From NCBI RefSeq assembly GCF_001426585.1, contig NZ_LMEI01000012.1, forward strand, positions 524,056 through 588,055: DNA of 64,000 bases, written 5' to 3'. Below are positions 8,868 to 15,419 of this stretch, in pieces. Within the stretch, counting starts at the first letter, position 1, and each line of letters starts with the position of its first letter. The translations under genes and the position numbers were made by a program. The notes under the pieces are model-generated. The model was not told where the DNA came from. It ran no database searches and saw only the letters and a program-made list of their open reading frames with translations. The DNA is from Streptomyces sp. Root431. Its GTDB lineage: Bacteria; Actinomycetota; Actinomycetes; Streptomycetales; Streptomycetaceae.

Positions 8868-9706
8868 GCCGCCTTCTCCTCGCTGTGAGTGGGCAGGTCG
8901 CACGTGAACAGGAACGACCTCGGGACGCCCGGGAGGGCGCGCGGCGCGACCTGGTAGGGCCAGCGATCGAAGTCGGCGCCCGCCTCGCCGGGCTGCTTGA
9001 CCTCCCGTACGGACCAGCCGCAGTCGTCGAGCAGCGCCTCGGGCTCCTCGGTGCCGAAGAGCCACGGATTGCCGTCGTCCTTCAGGGCCTGGAGGAAGGT
9101 GCGGGCCAGGGGGTTGACCAGGGCGGCGCGGGAGATGACGTCGCCGAGCAGGACGGAGCCGGGCGCGGCGTGCGCGGAGAGCGTCGAGATGAGGGTGCGC
9201 ACGGCCTGCTCCGGCAGGAAGAACAGCAGCCCCTCGACGACCCAGAGGACGGGCTCCTCGCTCTTCCAGCCGGCCTCCTTCAGGGGGCCGGTCCAGTCCT
9301 GGGTCAGGTCGACCGGGACGGTGATCCGGGTGCGGCCGGCGGGCTGCGGCTCGTCGGCCAGCATCTCGGCCTTGGCGGCGAGGAGCGCGGGGCGGTCGAG
9401 CTCGTAGACAGTGACGCCGTCCGGCCAGGGCAGCCGGAAGAAGCGGGTGTCCATGCCGGCGGCGAGGAAGACGACCTGGCGGATGCCCCGCTCCTCCACC
9501 GCCTTGACGATGGCCCGGTCGAGGTAGGTGGTGCGGATGGCGAGGAACGGCACGATGCCGCCGCCGTCGTAGCGCTTGAGCAGTTCGAAGCCGATCTCGT
9601 CGGCGACGGTGCGCGCGTAGGGATCGGCGAACAGCCGGTCCTCGCGCTCGGTCTCCAGGGCGCGCGCGGCGGCGGTCCACTGGGCGGTGCGGGATACGGC
9701 CTCCAC
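8864..9706 (-). CDS. LCMT/PPM1-type class I SAM-dependent methyltransferase
   Basis: A 280-residue member of the leucine carboxyl methyltransferase-like family common in actinomycetes. It shows the family's SAM-binding FLAAGMDTRFFRL near residue 79, YELDRP near 101 and WVVEGLLFFL near 156, with a conserved FADPYA at the N terminus. Family members methylate carboxylates or hydroxyls of small molecules; the substrate here is not known. A carboxyl-methylating role on a released amino-acid derivative would fit. Translation begins at GTG after AAGGGGGA. It is translationally coupled to the next methyltransferase by a 4 bp overlap. Confidence 0.83.
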   Translation of the reverse strand: MEAVSRTAQWTAAARALETEREDRLFADPYARTVADEIGFELLKRYDGGGIVPFLAIRTTYLDRAIVKAVEERGIRQVVFLAAGMDTRFFRLPWPDGVTVYELDRPALLAAKAEMLADEPQPAGRTRITVPVDLTQDWTGPLKEAGWKSEEPVLWVVEGLLFFLPEQAVRTLISTLSAHAAPGSVLLGDVISRAALVNPLARTFLQALKDDGNPWLFGTEEPEALLDDCGWSVREVKQPGEAGADFDRWPYQVAPRALPGVPRSFLFTCDLPTHSEEKAA

Positions 9707-9835
9707 AGGAGGTCCCCCTTCACTGGCGAACAGGGTGGGAAGAGTCGGGGTGGGGAAGGTCGGGTACGTCGCGTGAGGACGTGCCGTCGGGGATGTGCGG
9801 ACGGCCGTGTTCAGGGCCCGGCGGAGGACGGTCCG

Positions 9836-10378
9836 TCAGGAACTCATGGCCGGAACAGCGCTCTTCACCGCCGGTCGCGCGCAGGCGACGGGGTCCTCGG
9901 CCGCGGGCATCGACGACAGATGGTCGGCCTCGGAGTCGGCGGGGCGCCGGCGGAAGATGCTGTGCAGGATCATGCTGAACACGGCCGTCCCGTCGGCGGC
10001 CACCAGGGTGCACCGCGGTTTGACGGTGCCGGTGGTGCGGTTGAACGGCGACGGGGTGGAGCCGAGGATCTCGACGCGCGCGGTGAGGACGTCGCCCGGG
10101 CGGACGGGCCGCAGGTAGCGGACCTCGTCGATGCCGGGCGAGCCCATACAGGCGCTGTAGGCGAGCAGGCCGTCCACGTACCGCCGCATGAACATCGACT
10201 GCGTGTGGAAGCCGCTCGCGATCAGGCCGCCGAACTGCGAGCGCTCGGCGAGCGCGGGGTCCGTGTGGAAGGGCTGCGGGTCGAAGCGCCTGCCGAACTC
10301 CAGCACCTCCTCCGCCGTGACGGTGACGGCGCCCAGCTCGTGGACGTCGCCGGGCCGGAAGTCCTCGAAGTAGCGCAT
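9836..10378 (-). CDS. MaoC-like (R)-hydratase/dehydratase, hot-dog fold
   Basis: A 180-residue single hot-dog domain with the hydratase 2 signature DPQPFHTD. Asp33 and His38 are the expected catalytic pair, and GLIASGFHTQ forms the hydrated central helix. The family adds or removes water at the beta position of CoA or ACP thioesters, so an ACP-bound beta-hydroxy intermediate is a natural substrate in this operon. I place the start at the ATG at 10378. An upstream ATG at 10426 would overlap the -10 box of the promoter. The last 45 residues (Pro/Ala-rich) extend past the domain. It is the first gene of the leftward operon, followed by a 129 bp gap without a clear terminator. Confidence 0.82.
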   Translation of the reverse strand: MRYFEDFRPGDVHELGAVTVTAEEVLEFGRRFDPQPFHTDPALAERSQFGGLIASGFHTQSMFMRRYVDGLLAYSACMGSPGIDEVRYLRPVRPGDVLTARVEILGSTPSPFNRTTGTVKPRCTLVAADGTAVFSMILHSIFRRRPADSEADHLSSMPAAEDPVACARPAVKSAVPAMSS

Positions 10379-10424
10379 CGCGCGCCCCCCTTGACCTAGG
10401 AGTGGTCTTTCCCTGGCGACATCC

Positions 10425-10454
10425 AATCTACGAATCAGTCATTTATTTTGTCAA
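10425..10454 (-). promoter_or_regulatory. Near-consensus HrdB-type promoter for the biosynthetic operon
   Basis: On the minus strand TTGACA (10454-10449) and TAGATT (10430-10425) are separated by 18 bp, in an AT-rich island that stands out from its surroundings. It lies about 47 bp upstream of the MaoC ATG and points at the operon reaching metH. No other comparable promoter is visible between the genes of that operon. Confidence 0.7.
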
Positions 10455-10471
10455 CCCAAAAGAAGGACGGA

Positions 10472-10491
10472 GAAGGGAACGGACTCCCTTC
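10472..10491 (-). terminator. Weak hairpin terminator after the PLP enzyme gene
   Basis: Seven-base inverted repeat (GAAGGGA/TCCCTTC) overlapping the stop codon, followed on the minus strand by a pyrimidine-rich tract containing CTTCTTTT. It would separate the PLP enzyme transcript from the promoter 18 bp further on. Confidence 0.4.
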
Positions 10492-11671
10492 AGCCGAGGG
10501 CCTGTTCGACGTCGGACCAGAGGTCGTCGACGTCCTCGATGCCGACGGACATCCGCACCAGGCCCGCACCGATCCCGGCGGCGGCCAGCGCCGCCCCGTC
10601 CAGCTCCCGGTGCGAGGTGGAGGCGGGGTGCGTCACGAGCGTCTCCACTCCGCCGAGGGAGAGCGCGAGCTTCGCCACCCGTACGCGCTCGACGAAGGCC
10701 CGGCCCGCCTCCCGGCCGCCGGCCAGCTCGAAGGAGAGCAGCCCGCCGCCGCCCGAGAGGACCTTGCGGGCGTTCTCGCGCGAGGGGTGGCTCGCGAGCC
10801 ACGGGTAGTGCACGGCCGTGACGTCGCCGCGGACCTCGGCCCGCTCGGAGAGCGCGGCGGCCAGCGAGACGGCGTTGGCGCAGTGCTCGCGCATCCGCAG
10901 CGGCAGGGTGGGTATCCCGCGCAGGGTCAGCCAGGCCGCGAACGGGTCGGCGCAGGCACCCAGTTCGACGGTCCGGGGCCACACGCGGTGGCGCAGCTCG
11001 TCGTCGGCGAAGACGGCGGCGCCGCCGAGGACGTCGGAGTGCCCGGAGAGGTACTTGGTCGTCGAGTGGACGACGACGTCGGCGCCGAGCTCCAGGGGCC
11101 GGCACAGCACGGGCGAGGCGAGGGAGTTGTCGACGAGGCTCGTGATGCCCGCGGCGCGGGCGACGGCGAGCAGCCCGGGCAGGTCGGGGACCTGGCCGGT
11201 GGGGTTGGCGATGGTCTCCAGGACGAGGAGCCGGGTGGCGGGGTGGACGGCGGCCGCCTCCAGCTCGGCCGGGTCGTCGCCGGAGATCCGGACGACCTCG
11301 ATCCCGTACCGCTCGGCCAGGTCGGCCAGGACGGAGTGGGTGCCCCCGTACAGGCAGCGCTGGGCCACCACCCGGTCGCCGGGCCGCAGGAGGGCGAGCA
11401 GGACGCCGCTGACGGCCCCCATCCCCGAGGCGAAGGCGATGGCCCCGGCGCCGCCCTCCAGGCCCGCGAGCGTCTGCTCCAGGGCCCGTACGGTCGGATT
11501 GCCGCGGCGGCTGTAGACGTACCGCCCGTCGGGCCCGGCCATCGCGTCGGCGAGCTCGGCGGCGGAGTCGAAGGCGAAGGCGGAGGACTGCACGAGGGGC
11601 ACGGACAGCGGCCAACTACCGCTGGGAAAGGGCTCGTTGAAGACGTGCACGGCGCGGGTGGGGAGTTCCAT
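10490..11671 (-). CDS. Cystathionine gamma-synthase/lyase-like PLP enzyme
   Basis: A 393-residue fold type I PLP enzyme of the Cys/Met metabolism family, with the usual length. Tyr-Arg phosphate-binding region YVYSRRGNPT near residue 51, cofactor aspartate Asp181 in DNSLASP and Schiff-base lysine Lys206 in STTKYLSGHSD are all present. Members catalyse gamma-replacement, gamma-elimination or beta-elimination on activated homoserine, cystathionine or methionine. In this locus it may supply homocysteine or methionine for the SAM cycle, or perform C-C or C-N bond formation on a gamma-activated amino acid. The sequence does not decide. The start at 11671 follows AAAGGA, and the longer frame upstream crosses a hairpin and is rejected. 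Confidence 0.85.
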   Translation of the reverse strand: MELPTRAVHVFNEPFPSGSWPLSVPLVQSSAFAFDSAAELADAMAGPDGRYVYSRRGNPTVRALEQTLAGLEGGAGAIAFASGMGAVSGVLLALLRPGDRVVAQRCLYGGTHSVLADLAERYGIEVVRISGDDPAELEAAAVHPATRLLVLETIANPTGQVPDLPGLLAVARAAGITSLVDNSLASPVLCRPLELGADVVVHSTTKYLSGHSDVLGGAAVFADDELRHRVWPRTVELGACADPFAAWLTLRGIPTLPLRMREHCANAVSLAAALSERAEVRGDVTAVHYPWLASHPSRENARKVLSGGGGLLSFELAGGREAGRAFVERVRVAKLALSLGGVETLVTHPASTSHRELDGAALAAAGIGAGLVRMSVGIEDVDDLWSDVEQALG

Positions 11672-11694
11672 GGCGTTCCTTTCCGGATACGGGA

Positions 11695-11738
11695 AAGGGG
11701 CCGCCCGACGTCCGGTGACGGACATCGGGCGGCCCCTT
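11695..11738 (-). terminator. 14-bp perfect hairpin, exporter terminator or attenuator
   Basis: Arms 11695-11708 and 11725-11738 (AAGGGGCCGCCCGA and its complement) pair perfectly around a 16-base loop that itself can fold. It lies downstream of the exporter stop and only 23 bp upstream of the PLP enzyme start codon. It therefore ends the exporter transcript or acts as a leader structure for the next gene. After it, TTTCC and GGAAA can form a small stem covering the ribosome binding site. Confidence 0.7.
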
Positions 11739-11797
11739 CGGGTGTCGTGCCGATCAGGCGCTTCACCCGCTTCGGGCACTTCGGCGTTTCAGGCGCT

Positions 11798-13237
11798 TCA
11801 GGCGGAGACCTTCTCGCCCTGCGGGGCGGGAGCGGCGGCGGCCTCGGCGGCGACGGCCTTGTCGCTCTTCATGACGAGGAGGGTGATCACACCGCCGACG
11901 GCGGCGATGATCGCGGCGCCGATGAAGGCGGACGAGAACCCGTCGGTGAGGGCGGGCAGGTTGCCGAGCTGGTCGGCGCCCTGGGACATGGCCACGGCGG
12001 TCAGCGCGGCGAGACCGAGCGCGGAGCCGACGTTGTAGGTGGTGTTGACGATGCCGGAGGCGAGACCGGCCTGCTCCTGCGGGGCGCCGGACATCGAGGC
12101 GATCATCGCCGGGATGTAGGCGAGGGACATGCCGAGCGCGGCGACGAGCGAGGCCGGCAGGACGTCGACGAGGAAGGTGCCGGTCGGCGGGACGGCCGCG
12201 AGCCAGACGAGACCGGCGGCGAGGACGAGCAGACCGATGCCGATGAGCGGCTTGGCCCCGACCTTCATCATGAGCCGGGCGGTGATGGCCGTCATGAAGA
12301 TCATGAGGAGCACGGTCATCGGGAGCAGGGCGGCGCCGGAGGCGAAGGCGCCGTAGCCCAGGACCTGCTGGAGGTACAGGTTGAGGAAGTACCACATCGG
12401 GATCCACGCGGCACCGAGCAGCGTCATCGCGAGGTTGGCCGAGCCGAGGCGCGGGACCCGCCAGACGCTGAGCGGCATGAGCGGCTCGCGGATGCTCTTC
12501 TGGATCACGAAGAAGAGGACCAGGAGGACGGCGGCGCCGACCAGCTGGAGGATCGTGCCGGTGGAGCCCCAGCCGACCTCGGGGGCGCGGACGACGGCGA
12601 AGACGGCGAGCGCGAGACCGGCGGTGACGGCGACGGCGCCGAGGACGTCGACGGAGCCGCGGCGGGAGGCGACGTCCGGCAGGAGCTTGGTCGCGGCGAG
12701 GGTCGCGAGGCCGATCGGGATGTAGATGATGAAGACCCACTGCCAGGCGGCCCACTCGGTGAAGACGCCACCGAGGAACACGCCCGCGGTGCCACCGGCG
12801 GGAGCCGCGGCGCCGTAGAGCGCCATGGCCTTGCCGAGCTCCTTCGGGTCGTGCATGAAGAGCATCATCAGCAGGGTCATCGCGGCGGGCGCGATGAGCG
12901 CGCCGCCGACGCCCTGGACGGCGCGGCCGGCGATCTCGACCCACGCGGTCTGCGCGGCCGCGGCGAGGATCGAGCCGGCGATCATGACCGCCCAGCCGGT
13001 GACGAAGATCCTGCGCGCCCCGATGAGGTCGGAGAGGCGTCCGCCGAGGAGCAGCAGGCCGCCGAAGACGATCACGTAGGCGTTGAAGACCCACTGGAGC
13101 TCGCCCTGCGTGAAGCCCAGGTCCTTCTGCATCTCGGGGAGCGCGACCCCGATGATCGAGGTGTCCATGATGACCATGAACTGAGCGGCGGCGAGCACGA
13201 CAAGTGCCCACCAGCGCCGGGGATTGACGGTTGACAT
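11798..13237 (-). CDS. MFS drug exporter, 14-TMS DHA2 (EmrB/QacA) family
   Basis: A 479-residue integral membrane proton antiporter. It has about 14 hydrophobic segments, motif A between helices 2 and 3 (GGRLSDLIGARRIF near residue 65), the antiporter motif C region (GGTAGVFLGG near 148) and MDTSIIGVALPEM in helix 1, all typical of DHA2 exporters. It is adjacent to and co-directional with the biosynthetic operon, so export of the product and self-protection is the likely role. Its promoter region carries two CsoR-like operator palindromes, suggesting induction by a metal or reactive small molecule. The C-terminal tail is Ala-rich and cytoplasmic. Confidence 0.9.
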   Translation of the reverse strand: MSTVNPRRWWALVVLAAAQFMVIMDTSIIGVALPEMQKDLGFTQGELQWVFNAYVIVFGGLLLLGGRLSDLIGARRIFVTGWAVMIAGSILAAAAQTAWVEIAGRAVQGVGGALIAPAAMTLLMMLFMHDPKELGKAMALYGAAAPAGGTAGVFLGGVFTEWAAWQWVFIIYIPIGLATLAATKLLPDVASRRGSVDVLGAVAVTAGLALAVFAVVRAPEVGWGSTGTILQLVGAAVLLVLFFVIQKSIREPLMPLSVWRVPRLGSANLAMTLLGAAWIPMWYFLNLYLQQVLGYGAFASGAALLPMTVLLMIFMTAITARLMMKVGAKPLIGIGLLVLAAGLVWLAAVPPTGTFLVDVLPASLVAALGMSLAYIPAMIASMSGAPQEQAGLASGIVNTTYNVGSALGLAALTAVAMSQGADQLGNLPALTDGFSSAFIGAAIIAAVGGVITLLVMKSDKAVAAEAAAAPAPQGEKVSA

Positions 13238-13263
13238 TGCCCTGACCCTTCACTCGCTGCTGC

Positions 13264-13280
13264 ATACCCCAGGGGGGTAC
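13264..13280. promoter_or_regulatory. CsoR-like operator, site 1
   Basis: ATACCCCAGGGGGGTAC, a TACC-G/C tract-GGTA palindrome, lies 27 bp upstream of the exporter ATG. It shares a 17-bp pattern with site 2, centred 36 bp away. Such G/C-tract palindromes flanked by TA are typical of CsoR/RcnR-family operators. Confidence 0.5.
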
Positions 13281-13299
13281 CTTCGCGGAGCACCGTAGC

Positions 13300-13316
13300 A
13301 TACCCATGGGGGGTAT
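13300..13316. promoter_or_regulatory. CsoR-like operator, site 2
   Basis: ATACCCATGGGGGGTAT, the same 17-bp pattern as site 1. The minus-strand TATGCT inside it could be the -10 box of the exporter promoter, so binding here would block transcription. Confidence 0.5.
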
Positions 13317-13382
13317 GTAAGAGTGAGATGAGGGCGGACCGGACTCCCCCGCTCCGAGGTCGGCGCCGGGCAGAATGCCCCC

Positions 13383-14057
13383 ATGACCGCCGAGGAACAC
13401 CCCGAGCTGCTCCAGCGCTGGAACTCCACCCTGCTCGCCGCCCGCTCCGGCCACGAGGGCCCGGACCCCGCCCCGTACGGGCGGAACCTGCTCTCCCGCT
13501 GGGCCGAGCCGCAGCGCCGCTACCACACGGTCGACCACCTGCGGGCGGTCCTCGACCGCATCGACGAACTCGCCGACCAGGGCGGGGAGGGCGGCGAGCT
13601 CGAACTCGTCCGCCTGGCCGCCTGGTTCCACGACGCGGTCTACCGGCCGGACCGCTCCGAGAACGAGGAACGCTCGGCCGCACTGGCCGAACGCGCCCTG
13701 ACGGAAGCGGGTCTGACGGAGCATGAGGTACGAGAGGTGGCCCGGCTCGTCCGCCTCACGATCTCCCACGACCCCGCCGCGGGCGACCTGAACGGCGAGA
13801 CCCTCTGCGACGCGGACCTCGCGATCCTCGCCACCCGACCGGATACCTACAGGGGGTATGTGGCGGCGGTCCGCGAGGAGTACGCCTTCGTCCCCGAGGA
13901 CGACTTCCGCAAGGGCCGCGCGGCCGTCCTGCGCCAGCTCCTCTCCCTCCCGCGCCTCTTCCACACGCCGTACGGAGCGGCAGTGTGGGAGGAGCGGGCA
14001 CGAGACAACATGGAAAAGGAACTCAAGGAGTTGACGGGCGATTCCGGCGCGAATTGA
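13383..14057 (+). CDS. HD-superfamily metal-dependent phosphohydrolase
   Basis: A 224-residue soluble protein with an HD-type metal site: RYHTVDHL near residue 45, the paired HD in AAWFHDAVY near 81, and DADLAILA near 149. It resembles the family annotated as predicted HD phosphohydrolases in actinomycetes, whose substrate is unknown. It is divergent from the exporter and shares the 145 bp intergenic region with the CsoR-like sites, so it could be co-regulated. A third copy of the 17-bp operator pattern lies inside this gene at 13843-13859. No operon partner is evident. Confidence 0.8.
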   Translation: MTAEEHPELLQRWNSTLLAARSGHEGPDPAPYGRNLLSRWAEPQRRYHTVDHLRAVLDRIDELADQGGEGGELELVRLAAWFHDAVYRPDRSENEERSAALAERALTEAGLTEHEVREVARLVRLTISHDPAAGDLNGETLCDADLAILATRPDTYRGYVAAVREEYAFVPEDDFRKGRAAVLRQLLSLPRLFHTPYGAAVWEERARDNMEKELKELTGDSGAN

Positions 14058-14158
14058 GTCCGGGCTGATCCGACGTCAAAACGTAATGAGAGCCGACCTC
14101 TACCGCCGGTAAGATCATTCTGTTTGTTCGTCGCCAGCGAGAGATGCCAGGAAAGACC

Positions 14159-14878
14159 ATGAAACTGCGCAGGGCCCTTCCGATCGCCGCCGTCATACCG
14201 GCCCTTCTCGCGCTGTCCGCGTGCAGCGGGGAATCGAAGGAATCCGACGGCAAGAAGCCGAATGCGAGCGCGAAGGAAACGCAGAGCGCCGAGCAGAAAG
14301 AGGCCGCGGAGGCGAAGCGCCTGGGCGCGCTCGACGGAAAGGCCCTCGAAAAGGTCGCCATCACCGGGAAGACCGCGGGATTCGACGCCAAGAAGATCGC
14401 CAAGGCGGAGGTCGAGGCCGGCCGCGACATGAAGGCCGACAGGAAGGCCTGCCAGCCCCTCGCCAGCCTCATCGGCGGCTTCACGCACGTCCCCGCGGTG
14501 TCCACGGTGCACCGCTCCCTCCAGCCCGGCGAGGCGACCAACGCGACCGTCGGCTCCATGTGGCTCGCCTCGCACTCGGAGGCGAACGCCACCCGGGTGA
14601 TGAAGGAACTCCGCACGGCCGTCACCGACTGCCCCAAGGGCTTCAAGACCCTGGGCCTCACCTACGGCAAGGTCGAGAACCTCCCCGCGCCGAAGCTCGG
14701 CGACGAGGCCGTCGGCTACCGGATCACCGGCGACATCGGCAAGCAGAAGGTGCCGATGACGTACACGGTGGTGCGCAGCGGGGGCGTGATCGCCGCGTTC
14801 TACGGGGTGAACATGCTGGACGCGAGGAAGGCGGCGATCCCGGAGCCGGTGATCAAGGCCCAGCTCGACCGGCTCTGA
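14159..14878 (+). CDS. Secreted lipoprotein of unknown function
   Basis: The 239-residue product starts with a short positively charged region, a hydrophobic segment and the lipobox LSAC, with Cys22 as the lipidated residue. This is followed by a Ser/Lys/Glu-rich linker and a globular domain of about 170 residues. The domain matches no enzyme I recognise, but its pattern is like sensor or PknH-type extracellular lipoprotein domains in Streptomyces. I chose ATG 14159 because AGGAAAG lies at the right distance; the ATG at 14144 would put that site inside the coding region. It ends at a strong bidirectional terminator. Confidence 0.75.
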   Translation: MKLRRALPIAAVIPALLALSACSGESKESDGKKPNASAKETQSAEQKEAAEAKRLGALDGKALEKVAITGKTAGFDAKKIAKAEVEAGRDMKADRKACQPLASLIGGFTHVPAVSTVHRSLQPGEATNATVGSMWLASHSEANATRVMKELRTAVTDCPKGFKTLGLTYGKVENLPAPKLGDEAVGYRITGDIGKQKVPMTYTVVRSGGVIAAFYGVNMLDARKAAIPEPVIKAQLDRL

Positions 14879-14907
14879 GCCGACAGGCGAAAGCCCCGTA
14901 AGCGAAA

Positions 14908-14952
14908 GAAGGGGGCCTCCCCGGTGCGCGGTGCACCGGGGAGGCCCCCTTC
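14908..14952. terminator. Bidirectional 20-bp hairpin terminator
   Basis: Arms 14908-14927 and 14933-14952 are perfect 20-base complements around a 5-base loop. It lies between two convergent genes, the lipoprotein (+) and the probable immunity gene (-), and can end both transcripts. Confidence 0.88.
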
Positions 14953-14961
14953 GTCATTGCC

Positions 14962-15354
14962 TCAGGAGGCCCTGATCGCCTGATCGATCTCCGCGCCGGT
15001 ACGGGCGACGACGACAGGCCACTCGTCCCTCAGGGCGGGGACCAAGTGCTCACGGTCCTCGTCCCGCTGGAGGATCGTCGCGCCGCCCGGAACGATGAGC
15101 ACGGCGTCCAGCCGTTGCAACAGGACGGCGATGAGATCCATGATCCCGTCCCCTCCGAAGCGGTTGAAGGTGATGCTGGTCGGGCTGCCGAGGTACACGT
15201 CCGCTTGCTCTCCCTCCCCCGTGCTCACCTGAAAGAAGTTCAGCTCAAGGTCCCGCGCCACCACATGGGGGTCGAGGACCTCGTGCGCGGCGACCAGGTC
15301 CAGTGGCGCGGGTTCGCCGTTCTCGAACCGGCACACGTAGATGTCGAAACTCAT
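14962..15354 (-). CDS. Probable immunity protein of the ALF-repeat toxin
   Basis: A 130-residue cytosolic protein with no signal peptide (begins MSFDIYVCRFENGEP). I do not recognise a named domain, although the opening resembles short immunity-type proteins often found behind toxin genes. It is 65 bp downstream of, and co-directional with, the giant toxin-like gene whose C-terminal tip is a nuclease-type domain. In polymorphic toxin systems the gene immediately 3' of the toxin encodes the inhibitor. The call therefore rests on position, size and solubility, not on homology. It closes its transcription unit at the 20-bp terminator. Confidence 0.55.
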   Translation of the reverse strand: MSFDIYVCRFENGEPAPLDLVAAHEVLDPHVVARDLELNFFQVSTGEGEQADVYLGSPTSITFNRFGGDGIMDLIAVLLQRLDAVLIVPGGATILQRDEDREHLVPALRDEWPVVVARTGAEIDQAIRAS

Positions 15355-15419
15355 GGGTCTCTCCGTATCACGAGCGAGCGCCGGCGCCCCCGGAAGGCCC
15401 GGGGGCGCCGACGACTCGA

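Noticed and set aside
10448..13234. 928-codon plus-strand frame across the PLP enzyme and exporter genes
   Set aside because: Spans two real genes and their terminator, rich in Gly/Asp/Glu, no ribosome binding site.
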